Of a stretch of DNA of 64,000 nt, positions 54,010 to 62,389 are shown one piece after another. The DNA is from Neobacillus sp. PS3-12 (lineage in GTDB: Bacteria > Bacillota > Bacilli > Bacillales > Cytobacillaceae): NCBI RefSeq assembly GCF_030915385.1, contig NZ_CP133268.1:2223430-2287429 (forward strand), read 5' to 3'. How positions within the stretch are numbered: the first letter of the stretch is position 1; every line of letters begins with the position of its first letter. The notes beneath the pieces are model-generated. The model saw only the letters and a program-made list of their open reading frames with translations, had not been told where the DNA came from and did no database searches. The position numbers and the translations under genes were made by a program.

Positions 54010-56643
54010 TTATAAATCTTTTACCGTCACAAAGCTACTCCCTGGTAGGATAGGGTTTTTCTTAAGCTTAACTCCAATGGAGTTCAATAACTTTATAAGT
54101 TCTTCTTGTTCTCTTTTCTTTACTTGAAATTCTACACCATACTTATATAAACCATTATTCTGTTCTTTGGACCAAACAATGTGTCCAATTACCTTTAATT
54201 CCTTAAAAGCTATCTCTGTTAAAAATAAAAGCTGAATTTCTTCCTTTACCGGGAGATGCAGGCTGGAGAAAAAGCATAATCCACCTGGACCGATATTTTC
54301 AATAAATACTTGGGAACTTCCTAGATTTAGCTTTTTATTGCCAACTTTATCAATAGTCATATTAGCCGCCAGCAGATGCGTCTTAAATTTAATCCTGAAG
54401 TATTTCCTTTGATTTATTTTTTCTCGAGAATTTACATCATTTATTTTCTCCCATGTGTTATTCCTAAAATACTCTCTGAATTTATGTTCAGATATGGGTT
54501 TGCTATAGAGATATCCTTGAATTTCATCACAATTTAATTGCTTTAGTAAAGAAAGCTGTTCATTTGTTTCTACCCCTTCTGCCACAACTGTTTTTTTCAA
54601 CTTATGGCAAAGATGTATAATCGACGAAGTAATTTCAAAGCTATCTGGGTCCTTGTGAATATTGTCTATTAGGCTTTTATCTATTTTAATTACTTGACAA
54701 GGAAACTTGCTTAAATAATTAAGCGAGGAATATCCCGTCCCAAAGTCATCCAATGCTATTGTTATGCCCGAACTTCTCAACTCATTTAATGTCTTTAAAA
54801 CTTGCTCTTCCTTTTGAATGATTACCGTCTCAGTTATTTCAAATTCAATCCATTTTGGATGAACGGCTGACTCTGTTAAAGATGATAAGACCATGTCGAC
54901 AAAATTAGGCTGCAGCAGCTGTAAAGCAGATAAGTTTATTGATATTTTTTTTACCGCTAAACCTTCACTTTGCCATTCTTTTATTTGATTGCATATTCTT
55001 TTTATCATCCATTCCCCAATTTGAACAATTAATCCGGAATCCTCCGCCATAGAAATAAACTCAGTCGGTGAAACAATTCCCCATTTTGGGTGGCTCCAGC
55101 GAATGAGAGCTTCTGCAGACACAATTTGATTCGTTGTAGGATCAAAGCGAGGCTGAAAGTCAATAATATACTCATTATTTATTAATGCCTTTTTTGAGTC
55201 ATTTCTTAAGGTAAATTGTTTAAAGTTATATAAACTCATAGTTGGTGAAAAAATTAGGAACTGATTTTTTCCACTCTTTTTAGCACGATACATGGCAACT
55301 TCCGCATTTTTCAATAGCTTATCTTTCGTTTCCCCGGAATATGGAAAGATGCTTACCCCCATACTTGCAGAAAGATGCACTTCTTCTCCTTTAATGTTGT
55401 ATGGTTCATTGTTAATTTTTGAATGGAGTTTAGATAAAACTTGAACAACTTCCTCATAGTCGTCCAGACCTTTCACAACCAAAATAAACTCATCACCGCC
55501 AGGCCTAAACATACAGACTTCGCTTTTAAGTTCATCATTTATTTTGGAAGAAAAGTCTATCAGAAGTTGATTGGCATTTTGCCGGCCAAACATATTATTC
55601 ACATATTTAAAATCATCTAAATCAAGGTAGACAACAGCTATGAGAGCATTATTTTCCTTGGCGATATCTATCTCTTTACTTAAACAGACATCAAGCTGTT
55701 TATAATTAGGCAATCCTGTTAACATATCACAGTATTCCATTTTCTCATATAAAAGTTTTTGCTCAGTTATTTCTCTATGAATAAAAACAATTCCGTTTAT
55801 ATCAGGATCGTGTAGCATATTTTTAGCTGTCATTGCACATGAAACCCATGAACCACTTTTGCTTCTAAACTCAATTTCAAGGGTATCTGGACTTTCAAAG
55901 TTACTCTTTAGTTTTTTAAACCATAATTTAAGCTGAGGGTGACTTTCCTCCCTAACGTAATCATATCCATTTTTTCCTATTAGCTCTGAAGGACTGTAAC
56001 CAAAGACTTTTTTAATTGCATAACTTACATACTTAAAGTTTCCATATTGATCAACGATGCCAACTACCTCATCCGGTGGGGCTGCCAATAGTTTTTCTTG
56101 CAGAAGTACTTGTTTTTCCTTTTCTTTCTCTTCTGTTATATCTTTTCTAATTGTTAAAAAACAAAAAGGTTTGTTACTTTGATCAGTTATAGGAAAAATA
56201 GACATGAAGTACCAAACAACTGTGCCATCCTTTCTTTTGGCGGCAATTTCCCCCTCCCATATATCCCCCATAAGGAGCGTTTCCCAAAGATTTTGATAGA
56301 ATTCTTCCGAATGGAGTCCAGTTTTAAAGATTCTTGTGTGTTGACCAATTAATTCCCAATGTTCATATCCAAGCGCAGCACAGCATTTATCATTTACGTA
56401 ATTAATAAAACCATTTAAGTCCGTTATAAGAATCTGTGTTTCCTTGTAAACAACATCATTTATTTTCTTAATCTTTAAATTAAGTCCTTCAGTTTCCGGA
56501 GGATTTAATTCATTTAAAACATTTACCTCTTCTTGATTCACTCGAACATTTCTATTCGAAGAATAATCGTTGCTATTTTCTTTTGTATTTACCAAATCCC
56601 AAATTTTATCTGTTTTATTATTTTTCCTGGTAAAGTTAAACAA
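54010..56643 (-). CDS. PAS-PAS-GGDEF-EAL-PilZ cyclic-di-GMP protein
   Basis: 877 residues, cytoplasmic. Two PAS domains (about 60-175 and 185-300), a GGDEF domain (about 305-465, FRPGGDEFILVV intact), an EAL domain (about 475-725, SAEALIRWSHP, DDFGTGYSSLNYL, VAEGVET) and a C-terminal PilZ domain (about 745-865) with QRKYFRIKF (RxxxR) and IENIGPGGLCF, where the usual Ser is Gly. Synthesis and breakdown motifs both look active. The start is a TTG with GGGGGC in front. A c-di-GMP-I riboswitch and terminator lie in its leader, so expression follows c-di-GMP level. Confidence 0.9.
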   Translation of the reverse strand: MFNFTRKNNKTDKIWDLVNTKENSNDYSSNRNVRVNQEEVNVLNELNPPETEGLNLKIKKINDVVYKETQILITDLNGFINYVNDKCCAALGYEHWELIGQHTRIFKTGLHSEEFYQNLWETLLMGDIWEGEIAAKRKDGTVVWYFMSIFPITDQSNKPFCFLTIRKDITEEKEKEKQVLLQEKLLAAPPDEVVGIVDQYGNFKYVSYAIKKVFGYSPSELIGKNGYDYVREESHPQLKLWFKKLKSNFESPDTLEIEFRSKSGSWVSCAMTAKNMLHDPDINGIVFIHREITEQKLLYEKMEYCDMLTGLPNYKQLDVCLSKEIDIAKENNALIAVVYLDLDDFKYVNNMFGRQNANQLLIDFSSKINDELKSEVCMFRPGGDEFILVVKGLDDYEEVVQVLSKLHSKINNEPYNIKGEEVHLSASMGVSIFPYSGETKDKLLKNAEVAMYRAKKSGKNQFLIFSPTMSLYNFKQFTLRNDSKKALINNEYIIDFQPRFDPTTNQIVSAEALIRWSHPKWGIVSPTEFISMAEDSGLIVQIGEWMIKRICNQIKEWQSEGLAVKKISINLSALQLLQPNFVDMVLSSLTESAVHPKWIEFEITETVIIQKEEQVLKTLNELRSSGITIALDDFGTGYSSLNYLSKFPCQVIKIDKSLIDNIHKDPDSFEITSSIIHLCHKLKKTVVAEGVETNEQLSLLKQLNCDEIQGYLYSKPISEHKFREYFRNNTWEKINDVNSREKINQRKYFRIKFKTHLLAANMTIDKVGNKKLNLGSSQVFIENIGPGGLCFFSSLHLPVKEEIQLLFLTEIAFKELKVIGHIVWSKEQNNGLYKYGVEFQVKKREQEELIKLLNSIGVKLKKNPILPGSSFVTVKDL

Positions 56644-56828
56644 CTAAATAGCCCCCTTTTTTGATGAATAAAAAACTAGTAAGAGTCTGCAGGTTTTAAA
56701 GTGTAAATTGATTAATCTCTATTTCTCTCTACCTCTTGCATTATGGTATTTACACCATGACAATAATGAAAAATAAAAATGCAGAATCATATTGTTCTAA
56801 AACATCTTTCATCATATTTACAAAATAA

Positions 56829-56868
56829 AAAAAGTAAAATCACAAAAAATGGGATTTTACTTTTTTTC
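56829..56868 (-). terminator. Riboswitch-linked intrinsic terminator
   Basis: On the minus strand AAAGTAAAATC pairs with GATTTTACTTT and is followed by T (plus-strand arms 56831-56841 and 56853-56863). It starts directly after the c-di-GMP-I aptamer and precedes the GGDEF-EAL-PilZ gene by about 185 nt. Confidence 0.85.
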
Positions 56869-56870
56869 CC

Positions 56871-56957
56871 ACTTCCTTCGGTAGTTCAGCCACCATAGCC
56901 ATTGCTTTAGGTCTGGAACTTTGCGTCCTTATCTTTCGATAAGTTTGCTATTATCAG
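56871..56957 (-). promoter_or_regulatory. Cyclic-di-GMP-I (GEMM-I) riboswitch aptamer
   Basis: Read on the minus strand the segment contains AGCAAAC, a GAAA tetraloop hairpin (CTTATC-GAAA-GATAAG), GGACGCAAAG, then CCTAAAGCAATGG, GCTATGGTGGCTG and TACCGAAGG. These are the conserved blocks and order of the GEMM-I aptamer, including the G and C that contact the ligand and the tetraloop-receptor pair. An intrinsic terminator follows at once. The aptamer controls the PAS-GGDEF-EAL-PilZ gene, closing a feedback loop. Confidence 0.92.
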
Positions 56958-57689
56958 TAAAGTGATATATTCCGTTGTTTTTCTAATCAAATTTTAATAT
57001 AAAATAGGTGAAAAGTCCGCACAATCAGACAATATTCACCAAATTTTTGATTTTTGTTCAAACTTATGTCGAAGTATTGTGTTGATTAAATATCAATTAG
57101 TTATATTTTAATAGGATTATTGTCATGTGATACTTTTAAATTATTCACGGATAACTAGTAATAAGCGCTCTTTCTAGAAGAATTTAAGTCCGATGTTTGT
57201 TAACGTCAATTAGAGGATCTCTGTCCTGCACTTACGGGCTCTGATATCCGCAGACAGGGCTTGTTGGAGCTGAAACTTTTTGAATAATTTATGAAAAAAT
57301 TGTAGAATTTTGCGAAAATACAAATTATCTAGGTATAGTTATATTGAAAACGGTTACATTTTTGGGTAATATAAGTTGTGTCAGAATACTAGGGACACAT
57401 CTTACATCTCCAGAACTTTAAGAAATGTTTAATACGTTGTACTGCGCCGTACCTCTTTACATTTCTTATATGCTAACAAACATACATGTAACCATCTTTG
57501 TTCAATACTTCAGATTCTCTCCATCTCTGTTTATGCCAATCAGGGCTCCATAGATTCGAAAATGCTTTAATCTACTATTTGAAAAACAACCTACCATGAA
57601 TAGCGACAAACAATTACTTAAAATGAACTTCAGCCAAAGGTGGTGATGATATTTCGAGATTTAAATGTTTATGATTTCATTTCATTTCT
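56958..57689. other. 732-nt intergenic region before the comK-like gene
   Basis: Holds the promoter for the leftward riboswitch transcript and for the rightward comK-like gene. No gene was recognised. A GC-richer patch at about 57217-57275 can form a hairpin (CTGTCCTGC with GCAGACAG) without assigned role. Confidence 0.35.
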
Positions 57690-58448
57690 ATGGACGAAGC
57701 CTATTTACGAGCCTATTTATTGGAATCCTATTATATCAATCCTATCAAGGAGCTGAGGAATTATTTTATGAATAAACGACAAGATCGATTTAATATAATC
57801 GTTTCCAAAATGAAAAAAGCATCTTCAGTCAAAAAATCCAGAAGATATTGTGTTTCAGAAATGAAAAAGCAACAGAATCCATTGTTTGAAGAACATTATG
57901 CGGTTAATCAATTCTTCATGTATATGGCAGGCTTTTATGATCGCCGTAACAAAGCATGTACGATCGTTAGAGAAACAAACAGAATGTTTGTGGTTGAGAA
58001 GTCCCCACTGGAAATCTTGGATTATAGCATTAAAAAAGTAGGTTATACCCTAAAAGGAGCGATGGAAACATCTAGAGAACATAATGGGAAAACAATGTGT
58101 CCAATTATGGTTAATCTATTATTGGAACTTGTTCTTTTTCCTACTCAGTCAGCAAAGCATGTTGAAACGATATGGTTAAATCCAAACCAAATTCATCGAA
58201 CAGATTACGCTAAATACATAGATCGAAAAACAAATATTGAGTTTAAAAATGGGAATATCATTACTGTTGATTCTAGATTATCATCCTTAAACAATAAACT
58301 AAAGAGAGCCGAACAATATCGCGATTCAACAGTCGCAGCCGCAAAACCCCCATTATCATTAATCAAGAATTCGAATATGGGAAAGTTCTTCCTACTTACT
58401 TTGGTAACAATAAAATGGTTACCAAGTATATTTGAAATAATGTATTAG
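57690..58448 (+). CDS. comK: ComK-like competence transcription factor, with extended C-terminus
   Basis: 252 codons. From about residue 70 the sequence follows ComK: YAVNQFFMYMAGFYD, FVVEKSPLEILDYS, CPIMVNLLLELVLFPTQSA, IWLNPNQI, FKNGNIITVDSRLSSLNNKLKRAEQYR. ComK binds AT-rich boxes to switch on DNA uptake. The first 57-70 residues are unlike ComK and lack a good ribosome-binding site, so the start may be internal (57861). The last 25 residues (GKFFLLTLVTIKWLPS) are probably not original: the second copy of this segment has a stop at that point. A truncated copy lies at 60671-60810. Confidence 0.7.
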   Translation: MDEAYLRAYLLESYYINPIKELRNYFMNKRQDRFNIIVSKMKKASSVKKSRRYCVSEMKKQQNPLFEEHYAVNQFFMYMAGFYDRRNKACTIVRETNRMFVVEKSPLEILDYSIKKVGYTLKGAMETSREHNGKTMCPIMVNLLLELVLFPTQSAKHVETIWLNPNQIHRTDYAKYIDRKTNIEFKNGNIITVDSRLSSLNNKLKRAEQYRDSTVAAAKPPLSLIKNSNMGKFFLLTLVTIKWLPSIFEIMY

Positions 58449-58496
58449 TCATTCAAGGATCATACTGTTACTTTTATATACTTTTAAAGTTACCTA

Positions 58497-58650
58497 GAAA
58501 AAAAATTTACACATCATTGATAGATTAAATCGTTATTGCTAGCAGCAGTTTGCCTTCACACGGCACTATAGCTGTAAATGCAAGTGATAAAAACAAGAAC
58601 AAATGTGTCAAAAAGGCGATTCAAAATTTGTATCAATTAATTAATGTTTA
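58497..58650 (+). pseudogene. Deleted copy of the 60919-61197 small gene
   Basis: Encodes only the end of the 92-residue protein (SSLPSHGT, NKCV-like and QAIQNLYQLINV region; here CVKKAIQNLYQLINV) after a deletion of about 105 nt between two CTAG-A-run sites and an in-frame stop. It sits after the comK-like gene as in the second copy. Confidence 0.7.
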
Positions 58651-58805
58651 ATTGGAAAAAAATGTGAGCTAAATCGTTCAAAGGTTGTCCAGATTGGCTC
58701 TAATTTTTGTCTTAAGTGGCTCTTAAATATGTCAGCGCTGTCACATTTCCATGTCTTTTTCATCTGTATGAATCGATTAAAGAATAATGTGAATCTGACT
58801 TTCCT

Positions 58806-58833
58806 GGGCGTTCCATATGACGCCCCTTTTTAT
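58806..58833 (+). terminator. Terminator of the first comK segment copy
   Basis: GGGCGT (58806-58811) pairs with ACGCCC (58820-58825) and is followed by CTTTTTA. The second copy keeps it at 61369-61395. Confidence 0.75.
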
Positions 58834-58997
58834 TTTTGGCTGTCCCCCTGGATAGGAATAGTGGCTCTCAACTTTGGATATAAGTGTAATAAAAAATCTA
58901 GTTCCTTTATTGGAGTATACTCATCAGGGCGTACCTCAACTTGTACACGATAGCCCTCCAGTCCTTTTAATCCAATACTAGATACTTTTACAGTCAT
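58830..58997 (-). pseudogene. Relic with a comM/yifB N-terminus
   Basis: From an ATG at 58997 with AGGAGGTCATTCA in front, the frame starts MTVKVSSIGLKGLEGYRVQVEV, closely matching the start of YifB/ComM encoded at 63921 (SIKVTSIGLKGMEGYFVNVAV). After residue 22 the similarity ends and the frame runs 33 unrelated residues to a stop. It is a truncated duplicate of the yifB start fused to other DNA. Confidence 0.75.
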
Positions 58998-59298
58998 TGA
59001 ATGACCTCCTATCATAGGACAAATATTTTGTGGGTGGCAAATCAAATCATTGGAATGAGAAGATAAATAGATACATTAAATAGGGATTTTAAATAATAGA
59101 TAGTGGAGTTGAAACATGAATAGTTTGAAGACGGAATGAAGGAATACCAAATCGATTTGAATAAGAGGATTTAAAATAAATTTTCTACACATACTCTTTT
59201 CTCCAAAATTCCTGATAATCCTCCAATGGATGAAAAAATTGTTATAAAATTTTTAGTTTCACAACTACGACTGACACAAAAGATTAACCTGCCACCCT

Positions 59299-59367
59299 TA
59301 CTATTCTGTCATTTCATCCCATCTCTATTAACCTATCAAGCTTCGACAAATCTCGTGGCGTGACAGC
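59299..59367 (+). repeat. Repeat family B copy, split by the IS element
   Basis: TACTATTCTGTCATTTCATC to TTCGACAAATCTCGTGGCG and GTGACAG match the other copies; the expected continuation CAGGCACGGGAA is found on the far side of the IS at 60660-60670. The IS therefore inserted into the repeat. Confidence 0.75.
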
Positions 59368-59443
59368 TGGTTGACCCCCTTATAATGGACATATAACATA
59401 GAGAAAAACACGACATATCTGGATTCTTGGGGGGATAACTGGA

Positions 59444-59746
59444 ATGGCCAAAAAACAAACAAGTGTCGAAATTAAGATAGAAGCTGCACTACAGATTTTA
59501 GATGGGAAAAAATCAGTTATAGAAGTGGCGGACGATTTAGGACTACATCGTGATACTGTGAATCGTTGGGTTAATTCATATAAAGAGAATGGAGAGGATG
59601 GACTTAGAAATCCAAATTCACACCGATTATCTCAATCAAAAAATAATAGTCAAAAAGTTAGAGAATTAGAGAAAAAACTAAAAGAAATAGAATTGGAGAA
59701 TGAGATATTAAAAAAGTTCCAAACCTTTCTCAAGGAGAACGAATAA
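59444..59746 (+). CDS. IS3-family transposase OrfA
   Basis: 100 residues. Helix-turn-helix ALQILDGKKSVIEVADDLGLHRDTVNRWVNSYKENGEDGLRNP at about 13-55, then a leucine-zipper-like coil VRELEKKLKEIELENEILKKF. It recognises the IS ends and controls transposition. GGGGGGATAACTGGA gives the ribosome-binding site. A -1 slip at A-AAA-AAG (59710-59716), at codons 89-91, would move ribosomes into the orfB frame and make the full OrfAB transposase. Confidence 0.92.
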   Translation: MAKKQTSVEIKIEAALQILDGKKSVIEVADDLGLHRDTVNRWVNSYKENGEDGLRNPNSHRLSQSKNNSQKVRELEKKLKEIELENEILKKFQTFLKENE

Positions 59747-59772
59747 GCAAGAAATTTGAAGCTATTTCGTAC

Positions 59773-60618
59773 TTGAGAAAGGAATATTCAGTTCGCCTTC
59801 TTTGTTCTGTTCTTGGAGTTTCTACAAGTGGTTATTATGCTTATATTAAAAGACCAAACGTACAAGTATCAGTTGAAGATCGTGAGTTATTAACAAAAAT
59901 AAAAAAGGCATACTCTCTTCACAAAGGCACCTACGGAGCAAAACGAATTGCCAAATATTTATCTGCCAAAGGGACGCTTGTTAATCATAAAAAAGTAGCT
60001 CGCATCATGAAAGAGGCCAATCTTAAAGCAACAGTACGCCGTCCAAAGACTACCAAAGAATCCAAAGGAAAAGCTGCTGGTTATGTCTATGAAAACCTCC
60101 TGAACAGAGACTTCCATGCCACTTATCCGAATCAAAAATGGGTAACGGATATGACTGAAGTTTGGGTGGAAGATAAGAAGTTTTATGTTTCAGCGTTGAT
60201 GGATTTATTTAATCGGGAATTACTTGCATTACAAGTTAGCTCCAGTCCAAACAAGGAGCTTATTAAAGCTACAATCGAAACTACTCAAAAAAGGAGAAAA
60301 TTAAAATCATTAGAGGGCGTTATAATCCATAGTGACCAGGGAAGTGTTTACCGATCTTTTGATCACAATAAATTGGCGAAGACACTAAAGTTTACACCTA
60401 GTATGTCACGCAAAGCTAACTGTTGGGATAACGCTGTTATTGAAAGCTTCTTTTCTCATTTTAAAACGGAGTTTCCTTGCTTCTTTGAGGTAAAACTTTG
60501 TTCCTTTATGCAAAACATAAAAGGATTTGTTCACTATTACAACGAGAAACGAATCCAACAAAAACTTGGATTCGTCTCTCCAAAAGATTATTATAAAAAT
60601 TACCAAAAATTATCTTAA
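59773..60618 (+). CDS. IS3-family transposase OrfB (integrase core)
   Basis: 281 residues from a possible start, though the frame opens before that and is normally reached by -1 frameshifting from orfA. HTH_21 region near 30-90 (YSLHKGTYGAKRIAKYLSAKG), then the rve core with DDE residues in WVTDMTEVWV, IHSDQGSVYRSF and NAVIESFFSHFKTE. Full length for the family and apparently intact. Catalyses the copy-out/paste-in steps of IS3 elements. Confidence 0.92.
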   Translation: MRKEYSVRLLCSVLGVSTSGYYAYIKRPNVQVSVEDRELLTKIKKAYSLHKGTYGAKRIAKYLSAKGTLVNHKKVARIMKEANLKATVRRPKTTKESKGKAAGYVYENLLNRDFHATYPNQKWVTDMTEVWVEDKKFYVSALMDLFNRELLALQVSSSPNKELIKATIETTQKRRKLKSLEGVIIHSDQGSVYRSFDHNKLAKTLKFTPSMSRKANCWDNAVIESFFSHFKTEFPCFFEVKLCSFMQNIKGFVHYYNEKRIQQKLGFVSPKDYYKNYQKLS

Positions 60619-60670
60619 TGTCGTATTTTAAAAGTGTCTATTTAATAGGGGCTTGACCACAGGCACGGGA

Positions 60671-60810
60671 ATATTGAGTTTAAAAATGGAAATATCATTA
60701 CTGTTGATTCTAGATTATCTTCCTTAAACGATAAACTAAAGAGAGCCGAACAATATCGCGATACAACAGTCGCAGCCGCAAAACCATCATTATCATTAAT
60801 CAAACATTAA
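60671..60810 (+). pseudogene. 3' fragment of a second comK-like gene
   Basis: Encodes IEFKNGNIITVDSRLSSLND then KLKRAEQYRDTTVAAAKPSL and ends SLIKH at a TAA (60808-60810). About 92 percent alike to 58241-58380 by eye. The rest of the gene is cut off at the end of repeat family B. Here the stop is present, whereas the first copy reads through the same place. Confidence 0.85.
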
Positions 60811-60918
60811 GATATTGGAAAGCTCTTCCTCAATTCTTTTGTAACAATAAATTGGTTACCAAGTATATTAGATATACTGTATTAGTCATTCAAGGAACAT
60901 GCTGCTATTTCCATATAC

Positions 60919-61197
60919 TTGTTAGGTTTACCTAGCAAAAAATATAAATTGAAAAGAGGTGTTGCTACCCTGAGCAAATCTAGAAAAAAATTTAAAAAAA
61001 TAGAAATTTATTATCTGGTCGTAAAGAAAGGTTTTATCATTAATATAGAAATTTACACATCATCAATAGATTATATCGTTAAGGCTAGTAGTAGTTTGCC
61101 TTCACACGGCACGGTAGCTGTATATGCAAATGATAAAAACAAAAACAAATGTGTAAATCAGGCGATTCAAAATTTATATCAATTAATTAATGTTTAA
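60919..61197 (+). CDS. Small unknown protein downstream of the comK fragment
   Basis: Up to 92 residues from a TTG; an internal start near KLKRGVATLSKSRKKFKK is possible because GAAAAGAGGTG precedes it, but no ATG/GTG is well placed. The core KIEIYYLVVKKGFIINIEIY then YIVKASSSLPSHGTVAVYAND looks like a small beta-rich domain and NKCVNQAIQNLYQLINV a terminal helix. No family recognised. A decayed copy lies at 58497-58650, so the gene was duplicated together with comK. Confidence 0.45.
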   Translation: MLGLPSKKYKLKRGVATLSKSRKKFKKIEIYYLVVKKGFIINIEIYTSSIDYIVKASSSLPSHGTVAVYANDKNKNKCVNQAIQNLYQLINV

Positions 61198-61368
61198 TTG
61201 AAGTATATAAAGTGTGAACTAAATTGTACAGGAGATGGCTCAAAGCATGTCCAGATTGGCTCTATATTTTGTCTTAAGTGGCTCTTAAATATGGCAGAGC
61301 TATCACATTACCATGCCTTTATTCATCTGTATGAACCGATTAAAGAATAATGTAAATCTGACTTTCTT

Positions 61369-61395
61369 GGGCGTTCCTTATTTCGCCCCTTTTTC
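61369..61395 (+). terminator. Terminator of the second comK segment copy
   Basis: GGGCG (61369-61373) pairs with CGCCC (61384-61388), followed by CTTTTTC. Counterpart of 58806-58833. Confidence 0.75.
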
Positions 61396-61605
61396 ATTTT
61401 TGGTTATCCCGCTAGATACGTATAGTGGCTCTCAACTTTGGATATAAGTGTTATAAAAAATCTGTTTCCTTTATTGGAGTATATTAAATCAAACTTTTCA
61501 GGGCGTGACAGGGACTGAATTCAGTTCACAAAAATTTCACATTATCCTACCTGTCCTTTTGCCCCCTTTCTTTTTATATAGAAGGTGAAAGGGAGGTTCA
61601 AAATT

Positions 61606-62374
61606 ATGACGATAAAAGCAGGTAGGATTGAAGATTTCATTGGTTTTTCACAGTTTGATTCCTTGAAGGAATTTAATGGTCATATCGAGCAGTGGATGGT
61701 TAAACACAAGGGGGCATTTTCAAAAGGTGAACTTGTTGCATTAAAGCGGCTGGTTCGCTATTCAGCTAAAATTCCAGGTGTTTGTAATGCTAAAATTGGA
61801 ACACTGCTAAAGGTGATCCACGAAGAGTACAATGGCAACGGTATTTCCCGCTCTACCTTCAAGCGGATGACACTCAAGGCAAAAGAATTAGGTATCCTCA
61901 CTATCTATGAAACAGGAAGAAAAAAATGGCTCTCAGACAGCCAATCTTTATGTGTTTAATCGTTTACCTGCATATGAACTACCCAAAGCAGAAAAAATGA
62001 ACCACCCAGAAACTACTAATCCTTCAGAAACTAAAAATAAAGATATAAAAAAACGTTACGAAAGATCGGTTACGTTAGACCACACCTTTACGAGTGATCG
62101 TGTGCCAAAACCTTTTGTTCAATTAGTCCATTACTTTTTTGGAGATCCCAAAACCATTGAAGAATACTGGAAAATGGTCCAGATCGCTGCCTACAAAAAT
62201 ACTTGTGAAGAAGACCAAGACCAAGTACTGGAAGTCGGAATTCAAGCATTTAAACAGCTAATTCGCAAGATAAAATCAATGAAAATCAGAAATCCATTTG
62301 CATACTTTTACGGAATCCTGGATCGAAAGTTCATGGGGATTTTCATGGATGAGTTAGAGCAATTAATTGAATAA
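61606..62374 (+). pseudogene. Helix-turn-helix cytosolic protein, frameshifted
   Basis: The first frame from the ATG at 61606 (AGGGAGGTTCAAAATT in front) reads ALKRLVRYSAKIPGVCNAKIGTLLKVIHEEYNGNGISRSTFKRMTLKAKELGILTIYETGRKK; after the A7 run at 61920-61926 the continuation NGSQTANLYVFNRLP and AYELPKAEK is in another frame to 62374. One A more would restore it, giving about 255 residues. The N-terminal half is a DNA-binding domain like those of Bacillus plasmid-replication-type or cytosolic HTH proteins. The C-terminal part is helical. Convergent with yifB, 15 nt apart. Confidence 0.75.
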
Positions 62375-62389
62375 TGCTCCCTGGCAAGA

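Larger units (their letters stand above)
59368..60659 (+). mobile_element. IS3-family insertion sequence (IS150-like)
   Basis: 1292 bp bounded by imperfect inverted repeats TGGTTGACCCCCTTATAATG (left) and TGGTCAAGCCCCTATTAAAT (right, reverse complement). It carries orfA and orfB with a slippery A-AAA-AAG at 59710-59716. CAG on both sides may be the 3-bp target duplication. Both frames are open and the DDE residues are present, so it may be active. Confidence 0.9.

Noticed and set aside
57270..57330. ComK K-box upstream of the comK-like gene
   Set aside because: AAAATTGTAGAATTTT has eight bases between the A and T blocks instead of five, and such patterns are frequent in A/T-rich DNA.
57648..57760. 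Alternative 36-codon frame starting at ATG 57648 behind AAGGTGGTG
   Set aside because: The ribosome-binding site is decent, but the frame ends quickly and shows no similarity. It leaves the N-terminus of the comK-like gene uncertain but is not supported as a gene.
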